A DNA stretch of 64,000 nt from an uncultured Desulfovibrio sp. Lineage in GTDB: Bacteria; Desulfobacterota; Desulfovibrionia; Desulfovibrionales; Desulfovibrionaceae. The stretch covers positions 95,148 through 159,147 of the forward strand of contig CAKTDV010000005.1 in assembly GCA_934546745.1 (NCBI GenBank), written 5' to 3'. The stretch's first letter is position 1; each line of letters starts with the position of its first letter. The notes below the pieces were generated by a model. It was not told where the DNA came from. It made no database searches and saw only the letters and a program-made list of their open reading frames with translations. This document shows, piece by piece, positions 8,622 to 16,823 of this stretch. The translations under genes were made by a program, and so were the position numbers.

Positions 8622-8674
8622 GACGCCGCATTTTACTGACGTTCGCCTCTTCTTCAGCGCGGAGGCGGGCGCGG

Positions 8675-8707
8675 GCGGCGGCGTGGTGACCCCATGCCGC
8701 CGCTTTT
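8675..8707 (+). terminator. Intercistronic terminator/attenuator between rpsB and tsf
   Basis: Twelve-base-pair GC-rich stem (8675-8686 with 8692-8703, one G-U pair), 5-nt loop, then TTTT. A classic intrinsic terminator placed between rpsB and tsf. It probably lowers tsf relative to rpsB, or stabilises the upstream mRNA end. Confidence 0.75.
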
Positions 8708-8798
8708 ATACGTAACCAGGCGCGCCCAGGGCCGCGGATCGAGCGTCCCGCGCCGGGTGTGCGAAACCGGCTCCGTGCCGGACAGGGGAGAGAATTTC

Positions 8799-9653
8799 AT
8801 GGCTATTACCGCAAGCATGGTAAAAGAACTGCGCGACAAGACCGGCGCGGGCATGATGGACTGCAAGAAAGCGCTGGTGGAAGTGGACGGCGATCTGGAA
8901 AAGGCCGTGGACTGGCTGCGCCAGAAGGGTATGGCCAAGGCTGCCAAAAAAGCCGGCCGCGCCACGAGCGAGGGTCTGGTGGCCGTGGCGCACGGCGCCG
9001 ACGGCATGAGCATGGCCATGGCCGCCCTGCTCTGCGAAACCGACTTCGTGGCCCGCGGCGAACAGTTCCAGGCGCTGGCCGATCAAATCGCCAGAAGCGT
9101 TCTTGACAACGCCCCCGCCGATGCCGCCGCCCTGGAAGGCCTCATGGGCGACACCGTGAAGGAACTCATCGCCTCCGTGGGTGAAAATATGCAGCTTGGC
9201 AAGTTTGCCCGCCACACGCGCGACGACAGGAGCGTCATCGGCCACTATGTCCACGCCAACGGCAAGATCGGCGTTATGGTGGACGTGGAGTGCGGCAAGC
9301 CGGAAACCGCCTCCAAACCCGAAGTCCAGGAACTGGCCAAGAATATCGCCATGCAGGTGGCCGCCGCCAACCCGCTGGCGCTTGACGCCTCCGCGCTGGA
9401 TCAGGCCACCGTGGAGCGCGAACGCGAAATCTACCGCCAGAAGGCCCGCGAGGAAGGCAAGCCTGAGCAGATTGTGGAAAAGATCGCCGAAGGCGCCGTC
9501 AAAAAGTTCCAGAAGGAAGTCTGTCTGCTGGATCAGGCCTACATTCGCGACGACAAGAAATCCGTTGCCGACATCGTGCGCGAGACCGCCAAGGCCGTGG
9601 GCGATACGCTGACCGTCAAGGGCTTTACCCGTATCCAGCTCGCCGGAGAGTAG
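8799..9653 (+). CDS. tsf: Translation elongation factor Ts
   Basis: Guanine-nucleotide exchange factor for EF-Tu. The 284-residue protein starts MAITASMVKELRDKTGAGMMDCKKAL, the conserved UBA-like N-terminal domain, and contains the CETDFVARGEQF exchange motif at about residues 79-90, then the core subdomains. The ATG at 8799 follows GGGGAG by 8 nt; an upstream in-frame extension lacks a ribosome-binding site. It is second in the rpsB-tsf operon and ends before a strong hairpin. Confidence 0.98.
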   Translation: MAITASMVKELRDKTGAGMMDCKKALVEVDGDLEKAVDWLRQKGMAKAAKKAGRATSEGLVAVAHGADGMSMAMAALLCETDFVARGEQFQALADQIARSVLDNAPADAAALEGLMGDTVKELIASVGENMQLGKFARHTRDDRSVIGHYVHANGKIGVMVDVECGKPETASKPEVQELAKNIAMQVAAANPLALDASALDQATVEREREIYRQKAREEGKPEQIVEKIAEGAVKKFQKEVCLLDQAYIRDDKKSVADIVRETAKAVGDTLTVKGFTRIQLAGE

Positions 9654-9693
9654 CAAGGAAACACACGCGCTTCTTCCGCGCGTCAGAGACAAT

Positions 9694-9728
9694 GACAGCC
9701 CGCCGGAGTAAACGCCCGGCGGGCTGTC
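9694..9728. terminator. Hairpin between convergent tsf and modC
   Basis: Perfect 13-bp inverted repeat (GACAGCCCGCCGG with its complement, 9694-9706 and 9716-9728) with a 9-nt loop, between the ends of tsf (+) and modC (-). There is little T-tract on either side, so it may act as a bidirectional or Rho-assisted terminator. Confidence 0.6.
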
Positions 9729-9752
9729 CGCATTTGGGTGCGGGCAACGTCC

Positions 9753-10526
9753 TCAGCAGGCTTGCGGCAGGGCGGGAGCGGCGGTTTCAAGCAGCTGGCA
9801 CAGGCATGACCGCGTCGAGGCATGTCCGGCGCGCAGACGGGGATATTCCCGCACCTCGCGCGCCGAACCGCTCTGGAAGAGCACCAGCCGCTGGGCAAAG
9901 ACATCCACATCCTCCGGGTCATGGCTGATGATGAGGCAGGGGAGGGTCAGGCCGTCGAGCATGCCGTGCAGTTCCTGCCGCAGGCGCAGCCGCAGCAGCG
10001 GATCCAGCGCGCTGAACGGTTCGTCGAGCAGCAGCAGGCGCGGGCTTGCGTTCAGGGCGCGCGCAAGGGACACGCGCTGCTTCTGGCCGCCGGAAAGCTG
10101 CGAAGGGTAGCGCCGGGCCAGATGCGCCACGCCAAAATGGTCGAGCATGTCCAGCGCCCGGCGGCGTTCATCGGCCCGTATGCGCCATGGGAAAAGCCCA
10201 CTGCGGGCATAGGCCACATTATGCAGCACCGTCAGATGCGGAAACAGGGCGTAGTCCTGAAACATATAGCCTATACGACGGTGGCGGGCGGGGACATGGA
10301 CTCCCGCTGCCGCATCGAAAAGCGTTTCCCCGTCAATGGTGATAGCGCCGCGGTCCGGACGCGCCAGCCCGGCAAGACATTGCAGGGTCAGCGTCTTGCC
10401 GGATCCCGATGCCCCGAACAGCACGATGCTGGCCTTGCCCGACGGCAGATCAAGCTGGACGTTGAGATGGAAGCCGTCGCCGGTACGTCCGGGCGCGAAG
10501 GTTTTTTCCACATGCAGGGAAATCAT
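9753..10526 (-). CDS. modC: Molybdate ABC transporter ATP-binding protein
   Basis: ATPase of the ModABC molybdate importer on the cytoplasmic face. The 257-residue protein has Walker A GASGSGKT (about residues 35-42), signature LSGGQKQR and Walker B LLLLDEPFSALD. It lacks the C-terminal TOBE/Mop domain of the longer E. coli ModC (about 350 residues); a separate di-TOBE protein at 12526 may supply that binding role. The ATG at 10526 follows AAGGAGG and overlaps the modB stop by 4 nt, so a longer upstream reading is rejected. Confidence 0.95.
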   Translation of the reverse strand: MISLHVEKTFAPGRTGDGFHLNVQLDLPSGKASIVLFGASGSGKTLTLQCLAGLARPDRGAITIDGETLFDAAAGVHVPARHRRIGYMFQDYALFPHLTVLHNVAYARSGLFPWRIRADERRRALDMLDHFGVAHLARRYPSQLSGGQKQRVSLARALNASPRLLLLDEPFSALDPLLRLRLRQELHGMLDGLTLPCLIISHDPEDVDVFAQRLVLFQSGSAREVREYPRLRAGHASTRSCLCQLLETAAPALPQAC

Positions 10527-11203
10527 GCCCGCCTCCTTGAGATACCGCGGCGCACCAGCCATTCCGAACCGGCCAGCAGCCCCACGCAGGTCACCGAGGC
10601 CACCAGCACAAGATAGGCCGCATGGGCGTCGTTCCCCGCCTGAAAGGCGTCGTAGATGGCCAGGGCCAGCGTTTGCGTCTTGCCGGGGATATTGCCCGCG
10701 ATCATGAGCGTCGCGCCAAATTCCCCCATGCCGCGCGCAAAGGCCAGCATCAGACCCGCGAAAATGCCCCGCCACGCCAGCGGCAGGGAGACTCCCAGAA
10801 AAATACGCCATTCCGACGCGCCCAAGGTGCGCGCGGCGTCCTCATAGCGGCGATCCACCTGCTCCAGCGCCGCCCGCGACGACTTGTAAATCAGCGGAAA
10901 TACCACCACCGCCGCGGCGGCAACGGCGCCCTGCCAGGAAAACATGAGGCTGATACCTGCCTCGGACAGCCATTCTCCGATGAGGCCCCGCCGTCCCACC
11001 AGCAAGATAAGATAGTAGCCGAGCACCGTCGGCGGCAACACCAGCGGCAGCGTGCACAGGGCGTCCAGCGTCAGCGGCAGCGGCCCCTGGCGGCGTCCCA
11101 GAAGCCAGGCCGCCAGTATGGCCGCCAGAGCGGAGACGCCGGTCGCGATACCCGCCACTTTCAGCGTTATATACAGGGGGATCCAGATGTCCGTTTCAAA
11201 CAT
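10523..11203 (-). CDS. modB: Molybdate ABC transporter permease
   Basis: Inner-membrane channel subunit of ModABC. It has 226 residues with about five membrane segments and the coupling-helix EAA motif AARTLGASEWRIFLGVSLPLA (about residues 140-160), which contacts ModC. TLPLVLPPTVLGYYL near the N-terminus is typical of ModB. It overlaps modC by 4 nt and lies 112 bp after modA. The modA-modB gap contains an inverted repeat (GGAAGG..CTCCG / CGGAG..CCTTCC, about 11262-11299) that could tune expression between binding protein and permease. Confidence 0.95.
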   Translation of the reverse strand: MFETDIWIPLYITLKVAGIATGVSALAAILAAWLLGRRQGPLPLTLDALCTLPLVLPPTVLGYYLILLVGRRGLIGEWLSEAGISLMFSWQGAVAAAAVVVFPLIYKSSRAALEQVDRRYEDAARTLGASEWRIFLGVSLPLAWRGIFAGLMLAFARGMGEFGATLMIAGNIPGKTQTLALAIYDAFQAGNDAHAAYLVLVASVTCVGLLAGSEWLVRRGISRRRA

Positions 11204-11315
11204 GCTTTTCTGAGATCAATGGTCGATGGTGAACGGGGAAGGGGTTTCAAGAGGGAAGGACTCCGCACGAACAACGGAGCGCCTTCCCCCACACGGAGGA
11301 CGGGATCGGGACAGG

Positions 11316-12086
11316 CTACGGCCTGGCAAAACCGTAGCGGGCAAGGATGGCCTGACCCTTTTCAGAACGCACAAAATCGATGAAGGCCTGAGCATCCCTG
11401 GGATTCCTGCCGGTCGTGGCGACGGCAATGGGATAGAGGATGGGGGTGTGATCGCCGAGGACGATGGCGACATCCACCTTGGCGGCCTGCTGGGCGGCGT
11501 CGGTAGCGTAGACGATGCCCGCGTCAACCTCGCCGCGAGCCACATAGTCAAGAACCTGACGCACGCTGGCGCCGTAAATCAGGTTGGGCTGGATCTTGTC
11601 CCAGAGACCGGCGGCCGAGAGAGACTGCCGGGCATAGCGGCCCGCGGGCACACTTTCGGGCTTGCCGACGGCAATGCGCTGCAAAGAAAGCAGATCGGCG
11701 ACGGCGGCGGGCGCCTTGCCACCCTTGGGCACGATGAGCGTCAGGCTGTTACGCGCAAAATCCGCGCGGCTGGCGGTGTTGATGACCTTGCCAGCGTCTG
11801 CCTTGTCCATGGTCTCCTGATCCGCCGAGGCAAACACGTCCACAGGCGCGCCTTCCAGCATCTGCTTGAGCAGCGGGTTGGAGGCGGCAAAGTTCAGGCG
11901 CACCGTCACGCCGGGCTTGGCTTTCTCAAAGTCAGCGGCCACTTCCTTGAAGGCGTTGGTCAGGCTGGCCGCGGCGGAAACGAAGAGTTCCGAGGTCCGC
12001 GCGCCCAGAGGCGCAAGAGCGAGGCACAAGGCCAGCAATGATGCCGAAAAACAGCGGGAGAGACGGATGGAGGGGCGGATGGACAT
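11316..12086 (-). CDS. modA: Molybdate ABC transporter substrate-binding protein
   Basis: Periplasmic molybdate/tungstate-binding protein of 256 residues. A cleavable signal peptide (about residues 1-29, hydrophobic SLLALCLALAPLG) precedes the mature SELFVSAAASLTNAF start, in which the SAAASL serines are the oxyanion ligands. ADQETMDKA and YGASVRQVLDYVARGEVDAGIVYATDA are further family blocks. The ATG at 12086 has AGGAG 6 nt upstream; a longer in-frame start lacks one. First gene of modABC, transcribed away from the molbindin gene. Confidence 0.95.
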   Translation of the reverse strand: MSIRPSIRLSRCFSASLLALCLALAPLGARTSELFVSAAASLTNAFKEVAADFEKAKPGVTVRLNFAASNPLLKQMLEGAPVDVFASADQETMDKADAGKVINTASRADFARNSLTLIVPKGGKAPAAVADLLSLQRIAVGKPESVPAGRYARQSLSAAGLWDKIQPNLIYGASVRQVLDYVARGEVDAGIVYATDAAQQAAKVDVAIVLGDHTPILYPIAVATTGRNPRDAQAFIDFVRSEKGQAILARYGFARP

Positions 12087-12525
12087 GGCTTTCTCCTGTG
12101 GTTGAAATGGGGCGGCCAAGCCGGGGCATTTCCAGGGACGGCCGCCGGGAAAAGACGGTATTCCGCCCTCCAGGATACCCGCTTTGGAAATTTTGAAAAG
12201 CCATACGCGATTTCAAAAAAAATAGTGAATACAAAACGCCGCGGGACAGGACGTGCCGCCCGCCGGTAAAGCCCGCGCGATCGCGCCGCGTGCCTCGAAA
12301 GATACGATAAAAAACTTTTTACCCTCAAAAAATCACTCTTTTTAAAAAAATAGTGATTTTTTATTTTTTCTTTTTTTCTTTTATACAAATAGGTTATATG
12401 AAATATAAAAATTTTTTGAAAAAAGATACTTGCCATTTTCTGAAAAGCCTCTATTTGAATGGGCAGACAAACAGGGGTTCATTCCATCAAATCCCGCAGC
12501 CTCTCACAAGCCAAAGGAGATCGCT
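12087..12525. promoter_or_regulatory. AT-rich divergent control region of modABC and molbindin gene
   Basis: A 439-bp gene-free spacer, strikingly AT-rich between about 12300 and 12430. It contains a perfect 11-bp inverted repeat AAAAAATCACT / AGTGATTTTTT (12327-12337 and 12352-12362). A third AAAAAAATAGTGA occurrence lies at 12216-12228. There is also a TTATAT-GAA-ATATAA palindrome at 12394-12408. These are plausible sites for a molybdate/tungstate-responsive repressor (ModE or TunR type); no regulator gene is in the window. No Moco riboswitch was convincingly recognised. Confidence 0.5.
12430..12457 (+). promoter_or_regulatory. Candidate promoter for molbindin gene
   Basis: TTGCCA (12430-12435) and TATTTG (12452-12457) with 16-bp spacing, about 70 bp before the molbindin ATG and next to the TTATAT/ATATAA palindrome, which could therefore be an operator. 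Confidence 0.4.
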
Positions 12526-12954
12526 ATGAAGACCAGCGCCCGCAATGTGTTCAACGGTACCGTCAAGGAAATCCATCCCGGGGCCATCAACGATGAGATC
12601 GTGCTGACCGCAGAAGGTGGCCAGGAAATCGTGGCCATCGTCACCAACACCAGCACGCGCAAGCTGGGCCTTGCCCCCGGCAAGCCCTGCATCGCCATGA
12701 TCAAGGCCAGCACCGTGCTGGTGATGACCGACGCCAGCGACTACCTGCTCTCCACCCGCAACCAGTTCGACGGGCACATCGCCCGTCTGGAAAAAGGCGC
12801 GGTCAACTCCGAAGTGGAAATCCGCACCGCCGGTGGCTTCAATCTCTGCGCCATCATCACCAATGCCAGCGCCGCCGGTCTGGGGCTCGCCCCCGGCGTG
12901 GCCGCCACCGCCATTGTCAAGGCCCCGCAGGTCATTCTTGCCGTGCCCCGCTAG
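12526..12954 (+). CDS. Di-TOBE molbindin (molybdate-binding protein)
   Basis: Cytoplasmic oxyanion-binding protein of 142 residues made of two tandem Mop/TOBE domains (about residues 5-68 and 76-139). Each has the pattern N.F.G.V/I..I..GA.N.E followed by A.IT..S...LGL.PG. The second copy begins FDGHIARLEKGAVNSEVEI. Such proteins (ModG/Mop type) store or buffer molybdate. Here it probably complements ModC, which lacks this domain. The ATG at 12526 follows AAAGGAG by 6-7 nt. Divergent from modABC and followed by a strong terminator. Confidence 0.9.
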   Translation: MKTSARNVFNGTVKEIHPGAINDEIVLTAEGGQEIVAIVTNTSTRKLGLAPGKPCIAMIKASTVLVMTDASDYLLSTRNQFDGHIARLEKGAVNSEVEIRTAGGFNLCAIITNASAAGLGLAPGVAATAIVKAPQVILAVPR

Positions 12955-12979
12955 GCCATCCGCCGTCTTCCACATGCAC

Positions 12980-13010
12980 AAAGGCCGCCCATCGGCGATG
13001 GGCGGCCTTT
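12980..13010. terminator. Bidirectional intrinsic terminator
   Basis: Perfect 14-bp stem (AAAGGCCGCCCATC with its complement, 12980-12993 and 12997-13010) with a 3-nt loop, A-rich on the left and T-rich on the right. It ends the molbindin gene (+) and probably also the convergent MFS gene (-). Confidence 0.8.
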
Positions 13011-13064
13011 CCCGTTCCGCGTGGCGCGTTCTTTCGGACAAACGCCACGCGAACGCCTTTTCCC

Positions 13065-14282
13065 TCAGACGGCTCCGCGACCGTGAAGGAAATGGTAGAC
13101 GGGCACAGAGGCGAGGACGACCCCGGCAAGCGCCTGATACATGCCGTCATAGCCGATGGGAGCGACCAGAAAGCCGAAAAGATAGGGGCCCAGGCCAATG
13201 CCAAGATCGAAGAAGATAAAAAAGGTTGCGCTGGCCTGCGCGAAACGGGAACGGGAAACCAGCGAAAGGGCGACCGCCTGCCCCGCGGACTGGAAGTTGC
13301 CAAAGCCCGCGCCAAAGAGCAGACCGGCCAGCAGCAGCGTCCAGCGGCTTTCGGCGTGGGCGAGCAGCGTCAGGGCAAGGGCTGTCAGAAGCAGGGCCGG
13401 ATAGATGACGACATTCTCGCCCCGCAGATCGAACAAGCGCCCCGTCAGGGGGCGCGTCATGAGGGCCGTGAGCGCGTACAGCAGAAAAAAAAGGCTGGCG
13501 GCGGCGGTGAGATCGCGCTCCGCGGCAAAGGATGTCATGAAGGCCTGAACGCAGCCGTAGCTCAGGCAGACGATGAGCGCCACCACGGAAAAGCGGACGG
13601 CGCGAGGATCAATATAGCTGTACAGCGACAGAAAGGAACGGTGGCGGTGCCGCATTTCAGGCAGACAGCGCAGGAGGAAAAAGATGGCGATACAGGCCGC
13701 GCCAAAGCACAGGCAGATCAGGACAAGCATCCGGTAGGACGCGCAACTGGAAATGAGGATACCCAGAAAAGGCCCCAGCGCCAGCGCGAAAACCGCGCTC
13801 ATACTGAAAAGGCTGATGCCCAGCCCCTGATGCTCGCGCGGCGTCACATAGGCGACGAGCGTTGCCGCGGTCGCGCCGGTGACACCCACACCCATGCCCA
13901 TGCACAGGCGCTGCACGAACAGCGAAAACAGGCCGGAAACCCCAAAAAAAGCCGCCATGCTCAACAGGGAAAACACCAGTCCGGCAAACAGGACGCGACG
14001 GCAGCCGTACAGGGAAAGCAGATTCCCTGTAACAAAACGTCCCGCAAGGCAACCGATGACCATAACGCCCGCCGTAAGGCCGGCGGTACTGAGATCAACC
14101 CTGTAGGTTGCCCGCGCGTAGATGGCACTGGTGACGAACGTCAGATAATAGGCCGTCATGATCAGAAGATTGATGCAGGATACCACGGTGAAGTTGCGGT
14201 TGAAAATGGCGCGCAGGGCCTCGCGCGTACCGGCTGTGCCCCGCGAACCGTCGCTGAAGGCGGCATGGTGATGTCTGTGCAT
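13065..14282 (-). CDS. Major facilitator superfamily transporter
   Basis: Inner-membrane secondary transporter of 405 residues with about 12 hydrophobic segments in two halves. A short His-rich cytoplasmic N-terminus (MHRHHHAAF) precedes the first helix. The loop after helix 2 shows GRFVTGNLLSLYGCRR, the MFS motif-A region, repeated as TRPLTGRLFDLRG at the start of the second half. It resembles drug or small-molecule exporters of the YfcJ/AraJ type; substrate unknown. The ATG at 14282 follows AGGA by 7 nt. Divergent from rlpA; shares the terminator at 12980. Confidence 0.88.
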   Translation of the reverse strand: MHRHHHAAFSDGSRGTAGTREALRAIFNRNFTVVSCINLLIMTAYYLTFVTSAIYARATYRVDLSTAGLTAGVMVIGCLAGRFVTGNLLSLYGCRRVLFAGLVFSLLSMAAFFGVSGLFSLFVQRLCMGMGVGVTGATAATLVAYVTPREHQGLGISLFSMSAVFALALGPFLGILISSCASYRMLVLICLCFGAACIAIFFLLRCLPEMRHRHRSFLSLYSYIDPRAVRFSVVALIVCLSYGCVQAFMTSFAAERDLTAAASLFFLLYALTALMTRPLTGRLFDLRGENVVIYPALLLTALALTLLAHAESRWTLLLAGLLFGAGFGNFQSAGQAVALSLVSRSRFAQASATFFIFFDLGIGLGPYLFGFLVAPIGYDGMYQALAGVVLASVPVYHFLHGRGAV

Positions 14283-14298
14283 GTAGTTTTCCTGTTGT

Positions 14299-14327
14299 TT
14301 GACTTGAACGCTGCGACCATGTACACT
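14299..14327 (+). promoter_or_regulatory. Sigma-70 promoter for rlpA
   Basis: TTGACT (14299-14304) and TACACT (14322-14327) with 17-bp spacing, about 100 bp before the rlpA start in the divergent gap. A hairpin CCCCG..CGGGG (about 14395-14412) lies just before the ribosome-binding site. Confidence 0.6.
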
Positions 14328-14425
14328 CCCCCCACTGGCTTCCAGCTCGCGTCAATGTGCATGCATGGCGCGAGCTTCTCCGGTATGCAGCGTATCCCCG
14401 CCGTGCGCGGGGGAAAGGAGATACC

Positions 14426-15064
14426 ATGACGTTGTTACGCTGGCTTTCCGCGCTGGTGGCCCTGCTGGCCTGCGCGGCCCTGCTGGCCACCCCCACGGAC
14501 GCCGACGCGCGCAAACACTCTTCCAAACGCGAATCCCAGGCCCGAAAACAGGCGGATGCCGATCGCGAGCTCTGGCTTGAGCGCACACGCAACAACAGTG
14601 AGCTCATGAGCGGCAAGGCCTCTCTCTACAGCAAGAAACTGCACAACAGCGCCACCGCCAGCGGCTACCGCTACGACATGTATACCTTTACGGCCGCGCA
14701 CCGCACCCTGCCCATGGGCACGGTCGTGCGCGTCACCGACCACAGCAACGGCAAAAGCGTCATGGTCTGCGTGACGGATCGCGGTCCTTTCGTCCGCGGA
14801 CGGATTATTGATCTTTCCTATGCCGCCGCGCAACAGATCAATCTCAACGGACGGGGCGTAGGCAACGTCGATCTCGAGGTCATCAGCGATGCGAACGGTA
14901 CGCCCCTCAACGCCGATCAGGCCTATTATGTGCGCTACGCCTCCGGCACCGGCCGCCAGACCATAGGCCCCTTCCGCGCGTTCGCCGATGCCGCCACCAT
15001 GCATGAAGCCATGCGGCAGGCGCACCCGGAAGCCGAAGTCGTTCTCGAATCCGCCGGGGAATAG
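14426..15064 (+). CDS. rlpA: RlpA family septal ring lytic transglycosylase
   Basis: Secreted double-psi beta-barrel protein that cleaves denuded glycan strands of peptidoglycan. The 212-residue precursor has a signal peptide (about residues 1-28, WLSALVALLACAALL), a basic linker, then the RlpA barrel GKASLYSKKLHNSATASGY ... TLPMGTVVRVTDHSNGKSVMVCVTDRGPF ... RIIDLSYAAAQQI (about 70-155). The C-terminal AYYVRYASGTGRQTIGPF segment resembles a divergent SPOR domain. No lipobox cysteine is evident. The ATG at 14426 follows AAAGGAG by 6 nt. Confidence 0.9.
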   Translation: MTLLRWLSALVALLACAALLATPTDADARKHSSKRESQARKQADADRELWLERTRNNSELMSGKASLYSKKLHNSATASGYRYDMYTFTAAHRTLPMGTVVRVTDHSNGKSVMVCVTDRGPFVRGRIIDLSYAAAQQINLNGRGVGNVDLEVISDANGTPLNADQAYYVRYASGTGRQTIGPFRAFADAATMHEAMRQAHPEAEVVLESAGE

Positions 15065-15139
15065 CTCCCGTCTTCCGCACAGTGCCTGGGCGCCGCAAGG
15101 CGCTCTTTATTTTGAAAACAACCACAAAGGTAGTGCGTC

Positions 15140-16084
15140 ATGGGCTATCTTCTCGCGCTGCTTTCCTCGGCCTCCTTCGGACTGATTCCGCTGTTCTCCC
15201 TTCCGCTGCTGCATGGAGGCATGTCCGCGGAGTCTGTTCTTTTCTACCGCTTCCTTTTCGGCGCGCTGATTCTGGGCGGCATCGTCCTTGTGCGGCGCGA
15301 CCCCATCGGCGGCCCCTTGCCGGATCTGGGCCGCCTGGCGGCCATGAGCGCCCTCTACATGCTGGCCGCCCTGCTGATGTTCCACGGGTTCGCCTGGCTG
15401 CCCAGCGGTGTCGCGGCAACGCTGCAATTCCTCTACCCCGTCATCGTCATGCTGATTATGGTCCTGTTTTTCCATGAAAAACTGCGTATCAGCACCGTGT
15501 GCGCCCTTCTGCTTGCCCTTGGCGGCGTCTTTCTGCTGGGCGGCGGCACGGGAGACGGCGGGGCCGTCCGGCCTCTGGGCGTGACGCTGCTTCTGCTCTC
15601 CGCCCTGAGCAACGCTCTCTATATCGTCGGGCTCCATGTGGCCAAGCCGCGCCGCATGACAGGGCTGGCCGTCACTTTCTGGGTTCTGGCCTTCGGGGCT
15701 CTCATCTGCCTTGTCAATGCGCTGGCCGTGGGTTCCTTCAGCCTGCCCGCCTCCCCGCGGGAGCTGCTTCTGGCGTTCCTGCTCGCCGCCGTGACCGCCG
15801 CGCTGTCAAATCTGACCCTTGTGCTTGCCGTGCAGCGTATCGGCTCCACCATGACTTCCGTCCTCGGCGTCCTGGAACCTCCCACCGCCGTCTGCGTGGG
15901 GATCCTCGTTTTCCAGGAACCCAGCACGGCCAGCCTCTGGATCGGCATGGCTCTTATCTGTCTTGCCGTGATCGCCGTCATGCTGGGCCCGGGAATCGGC
16001 GCCAGGGCCGCGAGATTTTTCAGGACGGGATGCCGCAGGCCACAGCCGCCCCAACCGCCGGGCGGCGCCGCGTCCGGCGGTTAA
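15140..16084 (+). CDS. EamA/DMT family transporter
   Basis: Inner-membrane drug/metabolite transporter of 314 residues with ten predicted membrane helices arranged as two EamA repeats (about residues 3-137 and 150-285). Typical helix ends are SFGLIPLFSLPLL, FYRFLFGALILGGI, GVAATLQFLYPVIVM and TMTSVLGVLEPPTAVCVGILVFQE. Substrate unknown. It starts 75 bp after rlpA and may be co-transcribed; AAAGG lies upstream of the ATG. Its stop overlaps the convergent tetR-type gene by 4 bp. Confidence 0.9.
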   Translation: MGYLLALLSSASFGLIPLFSLPLLHGGMSAESVLFYRFLFGALILGGIVLVRRDPIGGPLPDLGRLAAMSALYMLAALLMFHGFAWLPSGVAATLQFLYPVIVMLIMVLFFHEKLRISTVCALLLALGGVFLLGGGTGDGGAVRPLGVTLLLLSALSNALYIVGLHVAKPRRMTGLAVTFWVLAFGALICLVNALAVGSFSLPASPRELLLAFLLAAVTAALSNLTLVLAVQRIGSTMTSVLGVLEPPTAVCVGILVFQEPSTASLWIGMALICLAVIAVMLGPGIGARAARFFRTGCRRPQPPQPPGGAASGG

Positions 16085-16734
16085 GGCGTGTGCCCTTCCG
16101 GCGGCAGCAGCGCATCGATGAGGGCGTTCCCCAACCAGAGACGGAACTCGTCGTTCGTCCAGCCGTAATAGCGCACAAGAATCATATACAGGGGCGGTCC
16201 TGTGTAGGCTTCCAGCAGCGCGACGGCCTTGCCGGTGGAAATCCCCTCACGCAGGGGAACGCCGGAAAACAGTTCTTCCGCCAGGGAACGGAAATAGACG
16301 GCCCGATCCTCCAGCAGACGGCGCAGCCCCTCGGAACCGCCCACGGGTTCCGGCAGCAGCGCGCCACCGCCGGGCGCGTGCGCTTCGTGGATGCGCGTAA
16401 AAAACTCCGCGACGATGCGCAGTTTCCGGCAGACATCGTTCCCGGCGCGCACAGCCTCAAGGAGGCCGGTGAAATCGCTTTCCATGTCACGCCGCATCAA
16501 GGCCTCAAACAGACCGGCCTTGTTGCCAAAATTCACAAGAACGGTCTGTACGGAAACCCCCGCGGCGCGCGCTATGGTGTCGAGCGTGACACGCGCGAAC
16601 CCTTCTCTTTTGAGGGCCTCGCGGGCGGCGTCCAGAATGCGCAGGCGCGTCTGGCGCGCCTGCTCGGCCCTCAGGGGCGAATCGTAACGGCGGGGCGTCT
16701 TTTTTCGCGGCAAAGGCGTGGCGGTGTCCGTCAT
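16081..16734 (-). CDS. TetR family transcriptional regulator
   Basis: DNA-binding repressor of 217 residues. The N-terminal helix-turn-helix domain (about residues 24-75) reads QTRLRILDAAREALKREGFARVTLDTIARAAGVSVQTVLVNFGNKAGLFEAL, matching TetR_N. The C-terminal ligand-binding half has no recognised class. It is convergent with the EamA gene and divergent from the amidohydrolase gene, 89 bp away, so either transporter or hydrolase could be its target. The ligand cannot be inferred. Confidence 0.9.
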   Translation of the reverse strand: MTDTATPLPRKKTPRRYDSPLRAEQARQTRLRILDAAREALKREGFARVTLDTIARAAGVSVQTVLVNFGNKAGLFEALMRRDMESDFTGLLEAVRAGNDVCRKLRIVAEFFTRIHEAHAPGGGALLPEPVGGSEGLRRLLEDRAVYFRSLAEELFSGVPLREGISTGKAVALLEAYTGPPLYMILVRYYGWTNDEFRLWLGNALIDALLPPEGHTP

Positions 16735-16823
16735 GATGTTCTCCTTGCGATTCCTTACCCTGTTACCGGCAAGGTTTCCGCTCCCCGTATGCGGGGAGCC
16801 GGCAAGCCGTAAAGGAAGTTCCC

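Noticed and set aside
12087..12320. Molybdenum-cofactor riboswitch upstream of modA
   Set aside because: Conserved core and paired elements were not recognisable; palindromic protein-binding sites are a simpler reading.
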